A program made the translations under genes and the position numbers. A stretch of DNA of 13,879 nucleotides. Origin: an uncultured Erysipelotrichaceae bacterium. Its GTDB lineage: Bacteria; Bacillota_I; Bacilli_A; RFN20; CAG-826. Shown here in pieces: positions 13,354-13,879 of the stretch; the stretch's first letter is position 1; the number at the start of each line of letters is the position of its first letter. The stretch is taken from assembly GCA_900321535.1 (NCBI GenBank), contig ONWJ01000016.1, positions 1-13,879 on the forward strand, in the 5' to 3' direction. The notes beneath the pieces were generated by a model. It did no database searches. It saw only the letters and a list, made by a program, of their open reading frames with translations, and was not told where the DNA came from.

Positions 13354-13879
13354 GCGTACGTGCGATTGTTTACATCGTCCTCATTGGTCTCTTGCTGGTC
13401 CTTAGCGCCTTCTTTTCGATGTCAGAAATGGCCTTCTCCGCGGTAAACGTCCACCGCTTGGAGAAAGAGGTGGCCAAACGAAAGAAAGGCTCTAGCGCCG
13501 CGGTAGCGCTTCATATCACCCAGCATTATGATGATGCCTTAGCCACCATCCTCTTTGGTAATGCCGTAGTAAACATCTTAGCCTCTTCTTTAGGTGCGGC
13601 TTTGGCATTGCAGCCTCCGTTCTCCTCCAATAGCGAGCTATCGGCAACCCTTATCGAAATCGTTGTTTTGGTTTTGATTTTGATCTTCGGCGAGATCCTC
13701 CCGAAAGTCATTGGCAAGGTGTATGCCTTCAATATCTGCTTGGTGGTCTCTCGCTTTGTTCGTGGCGCGGAATTCATCTTCTTCCCATTCGTCAAGGCTT
13801 CTTTAGCCATCGCGGGAGCCCTTACTCGTCCGATCGTGACAAAGAATAACGAAGAAGAAAACGTCTTATCCGATGAAGA
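13350..13879 (+). CDS. CNNM/CorC-type membrane protein, second paralogue (3' end outside window)
   Basis: The frame is open from the ATG at 13350 to the right edge, 176 codons, covering the DUF21 transmembrane domain. It keeps the canonical motifs: SAFFSMSEMAFSAVN (19-33), GNAVVN (70-75) and FGEILPKVIGK (113-123). These align without gaps to the altered versions in the upstream paralogue. Hydrophobic segments lie at about 5-28, 62-88, 100-120 and 128-160. CBS domains and any CorC domain would lie beyond the window. The ATG overlaps the upstream stop as ATGA, and GGGGAGGTG (13335-13343) is its ribosome binding site. Likely role: divalent-cation transport or homeostasis together with its neighbour. 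Confidence 0.9.
   Translation, partial: MSVRAIVYIVLIGLLLVLSAFFSMSEMAFSAVNVHRLEKEVAKRKKGSSAAVALHITQHYDDALATILFGNAVVNILASSLGAALALQPPFSSNSELSATLIEIVVLVLILIFGEILPKVIGKVYAFNICLVVSRFVRGAEFIFFPFVKASLAIAGALTRPIVTKNNEEENVLSDE

Overview
The window looks like a chromosomal housekeeping segment from a low-to-mid GC Firmicutes/Bacilli relative, probably an uncultured gut-type lineage related to Erysipelotrichia or non-parasitic Mollicutes. This placement is an inference. It rests on the long clostridial/Bacilli-type GltX, strong AGGAGG-type ribosome binding sites, TATAAT promoters, encoded tRNA CCA ends, and the mix of diacylglycerol-kinase-like, S66-peptidase and CNNM/CorC genes. TGA is used as a stop (preA, the 571-aa membrane protein, the lipid kinase, the 741-aa protein, the first CNNM gene), so the mycoplasma code is not in use. 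I see no insertion sequence, phage gene, CRISPR array or other sign of recent transfer.

Layout, left to right. Positions 1-704 (minus) hold the N-terminal part of an FAD-dependent oxidoreductase that runs off the left edge. A tRNA-Gly(GCC) with its own promoter and terminator follows on the minus strand, divergent from gltX (1085-2746, plus). gltX converges on a GT-C-type multi-membrane-span glycosyltransferase-like gene (2777-4492, minus), and the two share a bidirectional terminator. The preT-preA operon (4579-7081, plus) encodes a two-subunit NADH-dependent dihydropyrimidine dehydrogenase. It is followed by tRNA-Glu(CTC) with a strong terminator. Next come an S66 (LD-carboxypeptidase/MccF) peptidase and a cyclophilin as a two-gene operon, then a DgkB/YegS-type lipid kinase. 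A 741-aa membrane protein follows, with a long acidic Ala/Glu/Arg coiled coil and six copies of a short helical motif. The window closes with two tandem, overlapping CNNM/CorC-type (DUF21) membrane proteins, the second cut by the right edge.

The most interesting points are as follows. First, four genes (starts at 704 minus, 4492 minus, 7340 plus and 8931 plus) have a -10 box ending 6-8 bases before the ATG and no Shine-Dalgarno, so they look leaderless, while their neighbours have strong Shine-Dalgarno sites. Second, the 741-aa protein has an unusual architecture: an N-terminal membrane domain, six LTADEVR-type repeats split by a coiled coil carrying exact 44-base duplications, and a compact C-terminal domain. 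Third, the CNNM pair is asymmetric: the first copy has diverged at motifs the second keeps. No complete novel defence or biosynthetic system is evident; most of the window is ordinary cell-envelope, translation and nucleobase metabolism.
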